A DNA stretch of 64,000 nucleotides from Desulfatibacillum sp. (GTDB lineage Bacteria > Desulfobacterota > Desulfobacteria > Desulfobacterales > Desulfatibacillaceae), in contig JAEINP010000004.1 of assembly GCA_016342355.1 (NCBI GenBank), positions 93,461-157,460 of the forward strand. Direction: 5' to 3'. How positions within the stretch are numbered: position 1 is the stretch's first letter; each line of letters begins with the position of its first letter. The notes beneath the pieces are model-generated. The model made no database searches. It saw nothing but the letters and a program-made list of their open reading frames with translations, and was not told the DNA's origin. Of this stretch, positions 1 through 6,898 are shown one piece after another. The translations under genes were made by a program, and so were the position numbers.

Positions 1-241
1 TGCCCCACTGGTTGGCTACGACGGCATGGTCGTTGTTGCCTTTCACGCCACGAACTCCGGCTTCAATCAGCAAGTCTACACATTCGTCCGCGGTCTGGGG
101 AATCATGGAATCGCAAATATCCCCCAAGTGGTATATGTGTTGGCATCCCAGGGACAGGAGTTTTTCCAAGGCCCTTCTGATGGGTTCGGGTTGACCATGG
201 CTGTCCGCCATGATGCCGATCAATGATTCCCCCTCTTTCAT
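1..241 (-). CDS. Calcineurin-like metallophosphoesterase, 3' part beyond the left edge
   Basis: Only the N-terminal 80 residues are inside the window; the reading frame runs off the left edge. Three metal-binding blocks of the MPP/YfcE-type phosphodiesterase fold are visible in order: D-x-H in IMADSHG, GD in YHLGDICD, and GNND in VKGNNDH. The start ATG at 239-241 is preceded by GGAGG about 7 bases upstream, which favours it over the internal ATG in IMADSHG. The family hydrolyses phosphodiesters or phosphomonoesters using two bound metals in the cytoplasm; the substrate cannot be told from this fragment. It follows the stress-protein gene on the same strand with a 93-base gap, so the two may be cotranscribed. 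Confidence 0.8.
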   Translation of the reverse strand, partial: MKEGESLIGIMADSHGQPEPIRRALEKLLSLGCQHIYHLGDICDSMIPQTADECVDLLIEAGVRGVKGNNDHAVVANQWG

Positions 242-334
242 TCTTTCCTCCAGCGCACAGACTGGCCGTGGAAAGATAAGGGGTCTGTTTCTGAAAAGCC
301 GGACAATGCTTCAAACACACTGGAGCGCATACGG

Positions 335-730
335 TTATTTTTTCACTGTCACAACGGGACAGGGGGCGTTCAGTATCACGTATTGGGCATTAGAGCCAAA
401 AAGGAGCTTGCCGACCTTGGACTTGCTCTTGACGCCAATGATGATTTCATCCGCATCCTTTTCCTTGGCAAAATGGACCAGATCTTCACCGGGCTCAAAA
501 CCCCTCACCAGCACATGGGTTTCACAAGGAATGCCTTCTGCATCCAGGATTTCCTTGGCTTCTTTAAGGACGCCTTCGGCCTTGTCCAGTTCTTCCTTAT
601 CCATTTCCACGCCCCCGAAAAGGGAGGTGGCCAGAAAAATTTTTCCATCCCAGGCCTTGGCGTGTTTGATAGCCATTTCCAGGGCCTTTTTTCCTTCTTT
701 CGTTCTTTCGTAACCGACCAAAATCTTCAT
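335..730 (-). CDS. Universal stress protein (UspA family)
   Basis: A 131-residue single-domain Usp protein. It begins MKILVGYERT, the usual first beta strand, and ends with the glycine-rich nucleotide-binding stretch GKLLFGSNAQYVI followed by APCPVVTVKK, the standard C-terminal strand. The start was set at 728-730 because GGAGGA lies 6 bases upstream; a longer frame to 769 lacks a ribosome site. Length is close to the usual 140 residues. Usp proteins bind ATP or stay apo, dimerise in the cytosol and are induced under growth arrest; the specific role here is unknown. Confidence 0.85.
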   Translation of the reverse strand: MKILVGYERTKEGKKALEMAIKHAKAWDGKIFLATSLFGGVEMDKEELDKAEGVLKEAKEILDAEGIPCETHVLVRGFEPGEDLVHFAKEKDADEIIIGVKSKSKVGKLLFGSNAQYVILNAPCPVVTVKK

Positions 731-850
731 TATGGGTCCTCCAAAGGGTGAAAGAGACATAACATCCAAGTCATAAGCGCATTACATATACCATGAAATC
801 ATCCACATTGGGATAGCCAAAGTCAAGAAGGGTTTTTATTCAGGCGTTTT

Positions 851-896
851 TTTTACTTTTCCAAAAGAAACAGGGCTACGGCCCCCTTGAAATTAC
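851..896. repeat. Truncated copy of the terminator-like element found at 3931-3991
   Basis: The run of T, ACTTTT, CCAAAAGAAACAGGGC and GCCCCC closely follows the order of bases seen at 3931-3970. At 3931-3991 the element is an intact minus-strand terminator with both arms. Here the second arm (GGGGGC..GGCCCTG) is missing and RAYT pseudogene coding sequence starts at once. It looks like a terminator cut by the pseudogene's arrival or by later deletion. Confidence 0.45.
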
Positions 897-1339
897 AGGG
901 AGAACTGTGTGGAGATATGGGCTTATTGTCTCATGCCTAACCATGTGCATCTAATCGCGGTTCCCCGGGAATAGGAAAGTCTTGCCAAGGCCATTGGCCT
1001 ATCATATAGACGCTACACTCGCTACGTCAATTTATAGGAAGGTTGGCGAGAGTATCTATGGCCCGGTATAACGGCCTGATTGTGGCAACACCCGGAGAGT
1101 ACAAAGGAGCAGCGCCCAGAGCCCATATGGCCGGAGCGTACGATAATCTGGCGGCACCGGAGCCTTTATTGAAAATGGTCCCGGACTAGACTGGACTCCT
1201 GGCGTCCGGAATGCCTGAGGGTGAGGAAGTCCTTATAAAAATGCACAGCCGAACCGACCGCCCTCTGAAAGATGCCAGTTTTTGGAAAGCATAGAAAACG
1301 TGCTTGGCCCCTATTAAGCTGGGGTTTGGCTTGACCTAA
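897..1339 (+). pseudogene. Decayed REP-associated tyrosine transposase (RAYT, Y1_Tnp)
   Basis: Translating from about 900 gives VEIWAYCLMPNHVHLIAVP, the classic RAYT opening with the HUH metal motif, then SLAKAIGLSYRRYTRYVN and EGWREYLW. In-frame TAG codons sit at 972-974 and 1035-1037. The frame then shifts at about 1061 into ARYNGLIVATPGEYKGAAP, RAHMAG and LLKMVPD, with TAG at 1187-1189 and 1292-1294 and TAA at 1337-1339. The expected stretch between the two blocks, which in RAYTs holds the catalytic region between YLWQGRF and the Tyr helix, is largely missing. The gene is therefore dead: internal deletion, frameshift and four amber stops. RAYTs are single-strand transposases linked to REP palindromes. 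Confidence 0.8.
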
Positions 1340-1470
1340 GGAAAGATCATCGAATACCATGTCCATAAGTGGATGAAAATTCAGATTTGCAGCGGAGAAG
1401 TCGGAAAATCGCCAATTGAGGATGAAAGGCCTTTTGTCGATGTTGACTGCCCGCTCAGAAGAATAAAAAT

Positions 1471-1545
1471 CCGACCCCAGAGGGGCCGGTCTTGGGATTA
1501 ACCCCTGGAAGGGGATAAAATTGCTTTGCCCTCTGAGAGGGCAAA
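1471..1545. repeat. Three GC-rich hairpins in a row at the tnpA 3' side
   Basis: Three short palindromes follow each other: CCGACCCC/GGGGCCGG with loop AGA (1471-1489), CCCCT/AGGGG with loop GGA (1502-1514), and TTTGCCCTCT/AGAGGGCAAA around a central G (1525-1545). IS200/IS605 transposases recognise subterminal hairpins as single strands, so one or more of these is a candidate right end. The innermost one, 28 bases from the tnpA stop, is the best candidate. Confidence 0.5.
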
Positions 1546-1573
1546 GTTGAGTTGCCCCCATTTTACAATGTTA

Positions 1574-2002
1574 TCAGTAACGGGGATTCTCGGATTCCCG
1601 TTCCTTCTTCTCCTGATGTTTGACGTACTTTCGAATCATTTCCGAATCGAGTCCTACTGTGTCAACGCAATATCCTCTCGACCAGAAATGATTGCCCCAA
1701 TAGGGCTTTTGCTTCAACTCGCGAAATCGGTTCAAAACACGGATAGCCGTTCGCCCTTTGACCGTGCCCACAAAACCAGAAACAGACACCTTGGGCGGAA
1801 TCATCACCAGAAGGTGAACATGGTCTATCTGCACGTTCAATTCTATAACCTCCGCTCCTTGTTGAGCGGAAAAGGCTCGGACGCAGTTTTCAACCTCATC
1901 GGCAATCTTGCCCTTGAGTATTTTGTATCGATACTTGGGCGTCCAAACTATGTGATACTGGCAATGCCAAATTGTTTGTGATAACTTCTTGAATCGACTC
2001 AT
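1574..2002 (-). CDS. tnpA: IS200-like transposase TnpA (Y1 HUH single-strand transposase)
   Basis: A 142-residue protein of normal IS200 length. HIVWTPKYRYKIL near the N terminus is a family signature; DHVHLLVMIPP carries the HUH metal-binding motif, and the C-terminal helix MIRKYVKHQE supplies the single catalytic tyrosine. The enzyme cuts and rejoins single-stranded element ends recognised as hairpins, using a 5' phosphotyrosine intermediate. AAGGAG lies 6 bases before the ATG. The reading frame is intact with HUH and Tyr present, so it may be active, unlike the pseudogene 235 bases away. Confidence 0.92.
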   Translation of the reverse strand: MSRFKKLSQTIWHCQYHIVWTPKYRYKILKGKIADEVENCVRAFSAQQGAEVIELNVQIDHVHLLVMIPPKVSVSGFVGTVKGRTAIRVLNRFRELKQKPYWGNHFWSRGYCVDTVGLDSEMIRKYVKHQEKKERESENPRY

Positions 2003-2062
2003 TTGTTACTCCTTAGCTACGGTTGTGGGGACAACTCGGCTTCGGTTGTAGCAAATGAGTCG

Positions 2063-2109
2063 TTCAGATGGCAAAGCCACTGAACTCTGACCTTGCTCAG
2101 AGAGCAAGG
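2063..2109. repeat. Hairpins upstream of tnpA, candidate left end
   Basis: Two palindromes lie 60 to 107 bases upstream of tnpA: TTCAG..GGC aaa GCC..CTGAA (2063-2084) and CCTTGCTC aga GAGCAAGG (2091-2109). One of them is a plausible left-end hairpin for TnpA binding. Evidence is structure and position only. Confidence 0.45.
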
Positions 2110-2195
2110 ATTTCTATGTTGGATTAAATATGGGTCATAGGGCTTAAAACCCAGAAATCGTGCCACGGGCCTCATAATTTGGGCAAAGGAAAATT

Positions 2196-3629
2196 GTGGA
2201 TATGACGAAAATTTCCCTCATTCGATCGCTGCTCTTAATTCTGACACTGATACTGTTCACGGGATGCGACGACGATTCCGAGACAGCCACTCCACTGGGC
2301 GTCGATGCTATCAACCTGATTTTCGTGGTAAGCCCGGATTTGGCTAACGACCCGCTGGGTGACATCAATTTGACCACAGCCAACCTTAACAAGCAGGGCT
2401 TGCAGCGCTCGCTCCTCATGGGCTCGTATCTGAAAGAGCATGTGCTGGGGACCACCAACCCAACCAGCATTTCCGTGCTTGAACCCATGACCCACTTGCA
2501 AACCGTAAATAATTACCCTGACATGGCGGCAATCGGGTTTATTCAGCAGTATGCCCTTCTCAACCAGATCACACTGTTAGGCACTACGGCCAACAGCTTT
2601 TCGCTCAATACGGCGTATGCGCCAGGGTCGACGCCCATCGGAGTTGTTGAGCCAGATCCATATATCCCCGGTTGCCAGGGGCTGGATTTCGATGACGCGA
2701 ACGGCAATAACCTTGCCCTGGTGACAGGCATCATCCAGGCAAACGCCCCGGGCTTTTATGTCTTCTCCGCGCCGTGGGAGACCACCAGCGCCCTCCTGGC
2801 AAATATCAATAGGATCCATGGGTATAACCTGGATCTGCCAAAGACCTATAAGGGCCCAAACCATGTCTATATGATCTCCATCTTGCCATCGGGAGACGCC
2901 ATCCTGCTTACCTTCGACAGCAAACTGACGCCGCCCGCCACCTACCCCGTTCTTCCCTCGCCGGTGAACGCTTGTCCGTGCGACCAGCAGGACCCTTTCA
3001 ACATCACTCGAATCGGAGGGGTTAACGGCGTCGTAATACCGGCGAACAGCAACGTCAACCAAACGGTTTACCTGATCAGGCACGCAGAGGCGCATCCCGT
3101 GGACACTTTTGAAAACGGCAATTATGTGGGTGCGGGCCAATGGCGCGCTCTGGCCCTTCCCGACGCTCTGGACGGCAAAATCGATCCCGACCAGGTTTAT
3201 TCCATCGATCCCGCGCAGTCGTTCTCATATGCCAATTACAGTTTTTCGTACGTCAGGCCTTCATTAACAGTACTGCCCTATGTCATCGCCAATAATTTGC
3301 CTTATAAGCTGGTCGCGGACTTCTATATAGGGTCGGCGACCGATACGGTCGAGGCCAAGGCCGCCAGCGACTTTTTCTTTACCGGCGGCAATTTTACCAA
3401 TCAAACCCTGCTGGTGGCGTGGGAGCATGAACACTATCCAACGCTGATAACCGAGCTCCTTAAAAGCTATGCCGGTAACGATCCACCCCCAACGTTAACT
3501 TGGGACCAGACCGACTACGATACCATCTGGACCGTGACGCTCGACGCCCAGGGAAACCTGACCGTGGACAACGCATTGTGTGAAGGCATTGATTCGGCCA
3601 GCCTGCCGGCTACAGCGCCTCAATTCTGA
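2196..3629 (+). CDS. Lipoprotein with histidine-phosphatase-like motif
   Basis: A 477-residue exported protein. The N terminus is a lipoprotein signal: a hydrophobic stretch then LILFTGC, with Cys followed by Asp residues. Around residues 290-300 VYLIRHAEAHP matches the RHGE active-site block of the histidine phosphatase (phosphoglycerate mutase) superfamily, and WEHEHYP near residue 410 could supply the second catalytic histidine. The long linker between signal and RHAE block has no family I recognise. The start is GTG at 2196 with AAAGGA 5 bases upstream; ATG at 2202 is also possible. Role is inferred as an envelope phosphatase or a non-catalytic relative; the substrate is unknown. It stands alone between the IS and a convergent operon. 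Confidence 0.7.
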   Translation: MDMTKISLIRSLLLILTLILFTGCDDDSETATPLGVDAINLIFVVSPDLANDPLGDINLTTANLNKQGLQRSLLMGSYLKEHVLGTTNPTSISVLEPMTHLQTVNNYPDMAAIGFIQQYALLNQITLLGTTANSFSLNTAYAPGSTPIGVVEPDPYIPGCQGLDFDDANGNNLALVTGIIQANAPGFYVFSAPWETTSALLANINRIHGYNLDLPKTYKGPNHVYMISILPSGDAILLTFDSKLTPPATYPVLPSPVNACPCDQQDPFNITRIGGVNGVVIPANSNVNQTVYLIRHAEAHPVDTFENGNYVGAGQWRALALPDALDGKIDPDQVYSIDPAQSFSYANYSFSYVRPSLTVLPYVIANNLPYKLVADFYIGSATDTVEAKAASDFFFTGGNFTNQTLLVAWEHEHYPTLITELLKSYAGNDPPPTLTWDQTDYDTIWTVTLDAQGNLTVDNALCEGIDSASLPATAPQF

Positions 3630-3944
3630 CCCCTCAATCCGAGCAAAAAAAGTTCACCTTGGACGAAATTTTGGATGCACAGCGTCCAGATCTGCCGTGT
3701 CACCATTTTGCTTAAACGTGGGCATGAGGCATAAGGCATGGGAAAGAAAAACGCCCGCCTTCCTGAATGGGGAAAAACGGGCGGCTTGATTTTGGGGGGA
3801 GGGTTGGAAAACCTGCCCGACTAGTGCCCCCGGCCCGTGAATTCATCCATGGAGCTGCTGATGCCCATGTAATCGCCCAGGCCATCCATCCAGGAAGTGG
3901 GGGAAGATCCTATGGTATTTATTCTTGCCTTTTTTTACTATCCC
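3630..3944. other. Intergenic stretch between convergent genes
   Basis: This stretch lies between the lipoprotein gene and the convergent acyl-CoA dehydrogenase operon. The only structure is a weak hairpin CGCCCG/CGGGCG with a 20-base loop at 3752-3783, possibly a terminator for the plus-strand gene. Short open frames here have no recognisable content. Confidence 0.5.
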
Positions 3945-3991
3945 AAAAAAGAAACAGGGCCGCAGCCCCCTTTTCAGGGGGCCCGGCCCTG
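3945..3991 (-). terminator. Intrinsic terminator of the beta-oxidation operon
   Basis: A strong two-tier hairpin: outer arms CAGGGCCG/CGGCCCTG and inner arms GCCCCC/GGGGGC, with loop TTTTCA. On the minus strand it is followed by TTTCTTTTTT, a typical U-tract. It lies about 110 bases after the stop of the acyl-CoA dehydrogenase gene, the last gene of the operon. A truncated relative lies at 851-896. Confidence 0.8.
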
Positions 3992-4100
3992 TGTTTCTAA
4001 TTCTTGCTGCGTAGCGAAAGACGGTTTATTTTCCCCCCGGGAATTGGATGGCTTCGGAGCAGGGATGGCGAACGCGGGTGCGCTCCGAACGCCGGGACTG

Positions 4101-5243
4101 TTACAGTCCCATAAATCTTGCCGCCACGATTTTCATAATTTCGTTTGTGCCTGCGAAAATGGGCAGAATACGGATGTCCCGCATGGCCCGCGCCAGTCCC
4201 ATTTCCTCCAGCATGGCGGGTTCCCCCACGATGCTGATGGCCCTGTCAATGGTGCGTTTGGCCAAATCAGTGGTCCAGTATTTCGCCATGGAGACTTCCA
4301 CCACAACATTTTCATGGGCCATGTGCTCGGCAATGAGTTTATCCAGGAAAGTGCGGCCAAGTTTCGCTTCCGTGGCCATTTCCACCAACTCGAACTGGAT
4401 GGCCTGGAACTTGCTCAGGGGCTTGCCGTTGCGGGTGGTTTCCTTGCAATACTGGATAATTTTTTCCACCGTCTGTTCCGCGGCAATAACGGCGCCGACG
4501 GCGCAAATCAGGCGTTCCTGCTGCAATTTTTGCATCAGGATGATAAAACCGCCGCCTTTTTGCCCCAGGAGGTTTTCCTTGGGAATGCGACATTTGGAAA
4601 AAAAGAGTTCCGCCGTATCCTGACTGTTGAAGCCCATTTTGTCCAGATGGCGTCCCCGCTCAAAGCCGGGACGGTCCCCCTCTACTATATATAGAGAGAT
4701 AGCTTCGTAGGGATTATCCACGGCCGGATCTTTGGCGGCCACCACACAGAGTTCTGTGTTGAGACCGTTGGATATAAAGGTTTTGGTCCCGTTGATGATG
4801 ATGTCGTCCCCATCTTCCACGGCGGTGGTTTGCATGGAAGAGAGGTCGCTGCCTGTGTCAGGCTCGGTCATCGCAACAGAGGAAATGATATCGCCGGTCA
4901 CGCAGCCGGGGAGAAATTTCTTCTTCTGCTCTTCGGTTCCGAAAGTTTCGATATACGGCACCACGATGTCGCTGTGCAGTCCTGTGGTGAGGCCGGAGAA
5001 TCCTGTCCTGCCGATTTCCTCGGTCATGATGACCGAGTACAGGAAATCCAGGCCATGTCCGCCGTATTCTTTAGGTGTGGCGGTGCACAAAAAACCATTC
5101 TTGCCCAGGCCTTGCCATGCGCTTTTGGGCACCAGGTGATCTTTTTCCCATTGTTCGATATTGGGAATCACATTTTCAGCCAAATAGGCTCGCACCCTTT
5201 CGCGAAAAGCGTGGTGTTCCGGGGTGTATTGCAAGATTTCCAT
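4101..5243 (-). CDS. Acyl-CoA dehydrogenase, LCAD/isovaleryl type
   Basis: A 380-residue flavoenzyme that oxidises acyl-CoA to trans-2-enoyl-CoA, passing electrons to ETF. FAD-binding blocks are clear: VAMTEPDTGSDLSSM (residues 124-138) and ISNGLNTEL. The canonical Glu of the YEGT loop is replaced by Ala in IFAGTNEIMK, while QQERL supplies Glu243. Family knowledge places the catalytic base of long-chain and isovaleryl-CoA dehydrogenases at this second position, so the enzyme should be active on long or branched substrates. GGAG lies about 8 bases before the ATG. It is the last gene of the operon that begins at 11826, and supplies the first step of the cycle whose later steps lie upstream. Confidence 0.93.
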   Translation of the reverse strand: MEILQYTPEHHAFRERVRAYLAENVIPNIEQWEKDHLVPKSAWQGLGKNGFLCTATPKEYGGHGLDFLYSVIMTEEIGRTGFSGLTTGLHSDIVVPYIETFGTEEQKKKFLPGCVTGDIISSVAMTEPDTGSDLSSMQTTAVEDGDDIIINGTKTFISNGLNTELCVVAAKDPAVDNPYEAISLYIVEGDRPGFERGRHLDKMGFNSQDTAELFFSKCRIPKENLLGQKGGGFIILMQKLQQERLICAVGAVIAAEQTVEKIIQYCKETTRNGKPLSKFQAIQFELVEMATEAKLGRTFLDKLIAEHMAHENVVVEVSMAKYWTTDLAKRTIDRAISIVGEPAMLEEMGLARAMRDIRILPIFAGTNEIMKIVAARFMGL

Positions 5244-5292
5244 TATATTTTCTCCAGAAAAAACTCGATAGGCAGGGCATGATCAGACCGGT

Positions 5293-5610
5293 TTACAAGG
5301 AAGCCTTGTAAGGATTTCCTTGGGCGTCAAAGGCGGTGATGGAGGAATAGCTTTTCCACTCTTCCTCGTCCATGGTGCAATAAAAGGCCGCTGCCTCATG
5401 GGGTTGGACAAGCTGGCCGCCCGGCGGATACACCGTGAGCAGTTCCACATTCTCCCCGTCCTTTTCCAGAACAAAGCGGCTCGGCGCCCTGACCGGCTCC
5501 GCGCCATTATTTATCACATGGATTTCCAGGTTCTGGTCGGGCAGGTTGCAGCACTTGAACCCGATTACATCTTCCACGCTGGAATTCATGAACACCCTGA
5601 CTTCAAGCAT
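5293..5610 (-). CDS. Hypothetical protein of the beta-oxidation operon
   Basis: A 105-residue soluble protein with no family I can name. It has no signal peptide or membrane segment. The start at 5610 (MLEVRVFMNSS) has AAGGCAAGGGG just upstream; the longer frame to 5646 would start inside a hairpin and lacks a ribosome site. Secondary-structure propensity looks mostly beta (HVINNGAEPV, RFVLEKDGENV), with two adjacent cysteines in FKCCNLP. It sits 61 bases after the thiolase and 49 before the dehydrogenase, on the same strand, so it is probably translated with them. A small beta-rich accessory protein is a guess. Confidence 0.6.
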   Translation of the reverse strand: MLEVRVFMNSSVEDVIGFKCCNLPDQNLEIHVINNGAEPVRAPSRFVLEKDGENVELLTVYPPGGQLVQPHEAAAFYCTMDEEEWKSYSSITAFDAQGNPYKASL

Positions 5611-5631
5611 GCCCCTTGCCTTTTGGTGAAA

Positions 5632-5661
5632 GGTTCCGGACAGCATGGCGCTGCCCGGAAC
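5632..5661. other. Intercistronic hairpin
   Basis: GGTTCCGG-A-CAGC pairs with GCTG-C-CCGGAACC around ATG, giving about 12 paired bases with one mismatch, directly between the thiolase stop and the next gene. There is no U-tract, so it is more likely an mRNA stability or processing element than a terminator. Confidence 0.5.
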
Positions 5662-5671
5662 CCCGGATTAA

Positions 5672-6883
5672 CTATCCTTCGTATTTTCCGACTATGGAGA
5701 TAGCACACACGTTCTGGAACGGGAAGCCGCCCAGATTGTGGGTGAGGCCAATCTTGGGATCTTCGATCTGGCGGTCCCCGGCCTTGCCGTGGAGTTGCAG
5801 ATACATTTCATAAAGCATGCGAAGCCCGGAAGCGCCGATGGGATGGCCAAAACACTTGAGGCCGCCGTCCACCTGACAGGGAACTCCGCCGCCATTGAGG
5901 TCATAGAAGCCGTCCAGGACATCCTTGACCGCCTGGCCCCTTTCGGAGATGTGGAGATCTTCCATGGTCACCAACTCGGTGATGGAAAAACAGTCATGCA
6001 CTTCCATCATGGAAATTTCTTCCCGGGGGTTGGTGATTCCGGCTTCCTCGTAAGCCTTGACACTGGCGCGGCTTGTGGTCATGAAATGATCGCCGTCCCA
6101 GTCATTGTATCCCACTTCCTCGCCGGAGGACAAGGCCAGTTGGATGGCCTTGACCGACACGAAATCCTTTTTCCCCAACTTTTTGGCGATTTCAGGCGTG
6201 GTGACGATAGCGCAGGCCGATCCGTCAGACACGCCGCAGCAGTCGAACAATCCCAAGGGGTGGGCGATAATGGGCGAAGCCATAATCTGGTCCACGCTCA
6301 CTTTCTTGCGAAGGTGGGCTTTGGGGTTCAGAAAGCCGTTGTCGTGGCTCTTGGCGGAAATATGAGCCATGGCGCGTTTGATGTCCTTGTCCGAAATCTT
6401 GTACTTTGCGCCGTAGGCGCTGGCAAGCTGGGCAAAGGAGCCTGGAGCGGTGAGCATAGGCCACCACTGCCACATCAGGGAGCCGGCATTGGAACCGCCG
6501 CCGGGCAGTCCGCCGTAACCGGTGTCCTTAAGTTTTTCCACGCCCTGAGCCAAACAGATGTCATAAGCCCCGGAGGCAACGGCGTAAACCGCTCCCCGGA
6601 AGGCTTCCGTACCTGTGGCGCAGTAGTTTTCCACCCGGGTTACCGGGATAAAGGGCAGGCGGAGGGTGGTGGACAGGGGCACTGCCGACTTGCCCACGTT
6701 GACCTCGTCCAGGCATGTGCCAAACCAGGCAGCCTGGATTTCCTTTTTCTCGATTCCCGCGTCTTGTATACATTCCTCAAAAGCTTCCACCATCAGCTCT
6801 TCGGCGCCCATGTCCCAACGCTCGCCGAAACGGCTGCAGCCCATGCCGATGATAGCGACTTTATCTTTAATTCCAGTGGCCAT
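5672..6883 (-). CDS. Thiolase family acetyl-CoA acyltransferase (SCP2-thiolase type)
   Basis: A 403-residue thiolase. The acylated nucleophile is Cys88 in VENYCATGTEAF. The second catalytic block VHDCFSITE and the C-terminal CFGHPIGASG, with its His, are both present. Lack of the classic GGG(M) motifs and the HDCF block place it with the SCP-x/lipid-transfer thiolases rather than FadA. Such thiolases usually need a DUF35 zinc-ribbon/OB-fold partner; that domain is encoded 15 bases upstream inside the 910-residue fusion. The expected reaction is CoA-dependent cleavage of 3-oxoacyl-CoA to acetyl-CoA (or a branched product) and a shortened acyl-CoA. Substrate unknown. Confidence 0.9.
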   Translation of the reverse strand: MATGIKDKVAIIGMGCSRFGERWDMGAEELMVEAFEECIQDAGIEKKEIQAAWFGTCLDEVNVGKSAVPLSTTLRLPFIPVTRVENYCATGTEAFRGAVYAVASGAYDICLAQGVEKLKDTGYGGLPGGGSNAGSLMWQWWPMLTAPGSFAQLASAYGAKYKISDKDIKRAMAHISAKSHDNGFLNPKAHLRKKVSVDQIMASPIIAHPLGLFDCCGVSDGSACAIVTTPEIAKKLGKKDFVSVKAIQLALSSGEEVGYNDWDGDHFMTTSRASVKAYEEAGITNPREEISMMEVHDCFSITELVTMEDLHISERGQAVKDVLDGFYDLNGGGVPCQVDGGLKCFGHPIGASGLRMLYEMYLQLHGKAGDRQIEDPKIGLTHNLGGFPFQNVCAISIVGKYEG

Positions 6884-6898
6884 GATATGTCCCTCCTG

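Larger units (their letters stand above)
1500..2111 (-). mobile_element. IS200/IS605-group insertion sequence (tnpA only)
   Basis: An intact Y1 transposase gene is bracketed by hairpins on both sides and no tnpB is present, as in the IS200 subgroup. Boundaries are estimates: the element is taken to run from the hairpin cluster near 1500-1545 to the hairpin ending at 2109. IS200-type elements leave no terminal inverted repeats or target duplications, so ends cannot be fixed from one sequence. Confidence 0.6.

Noticed and set aside
897..1339. Pyrrolysine readthrough of the TAG codons in the RAYT gene
   Set aside because: The gene also has an internal deletion, a frameshift and a TAA, so it cannot yield an intact transposase.
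1166..1561. 131-codon minus-strand frame
   Set aside because: Antisense to the RAYT pseudogene remnants; no ribosome site or recognisable content.
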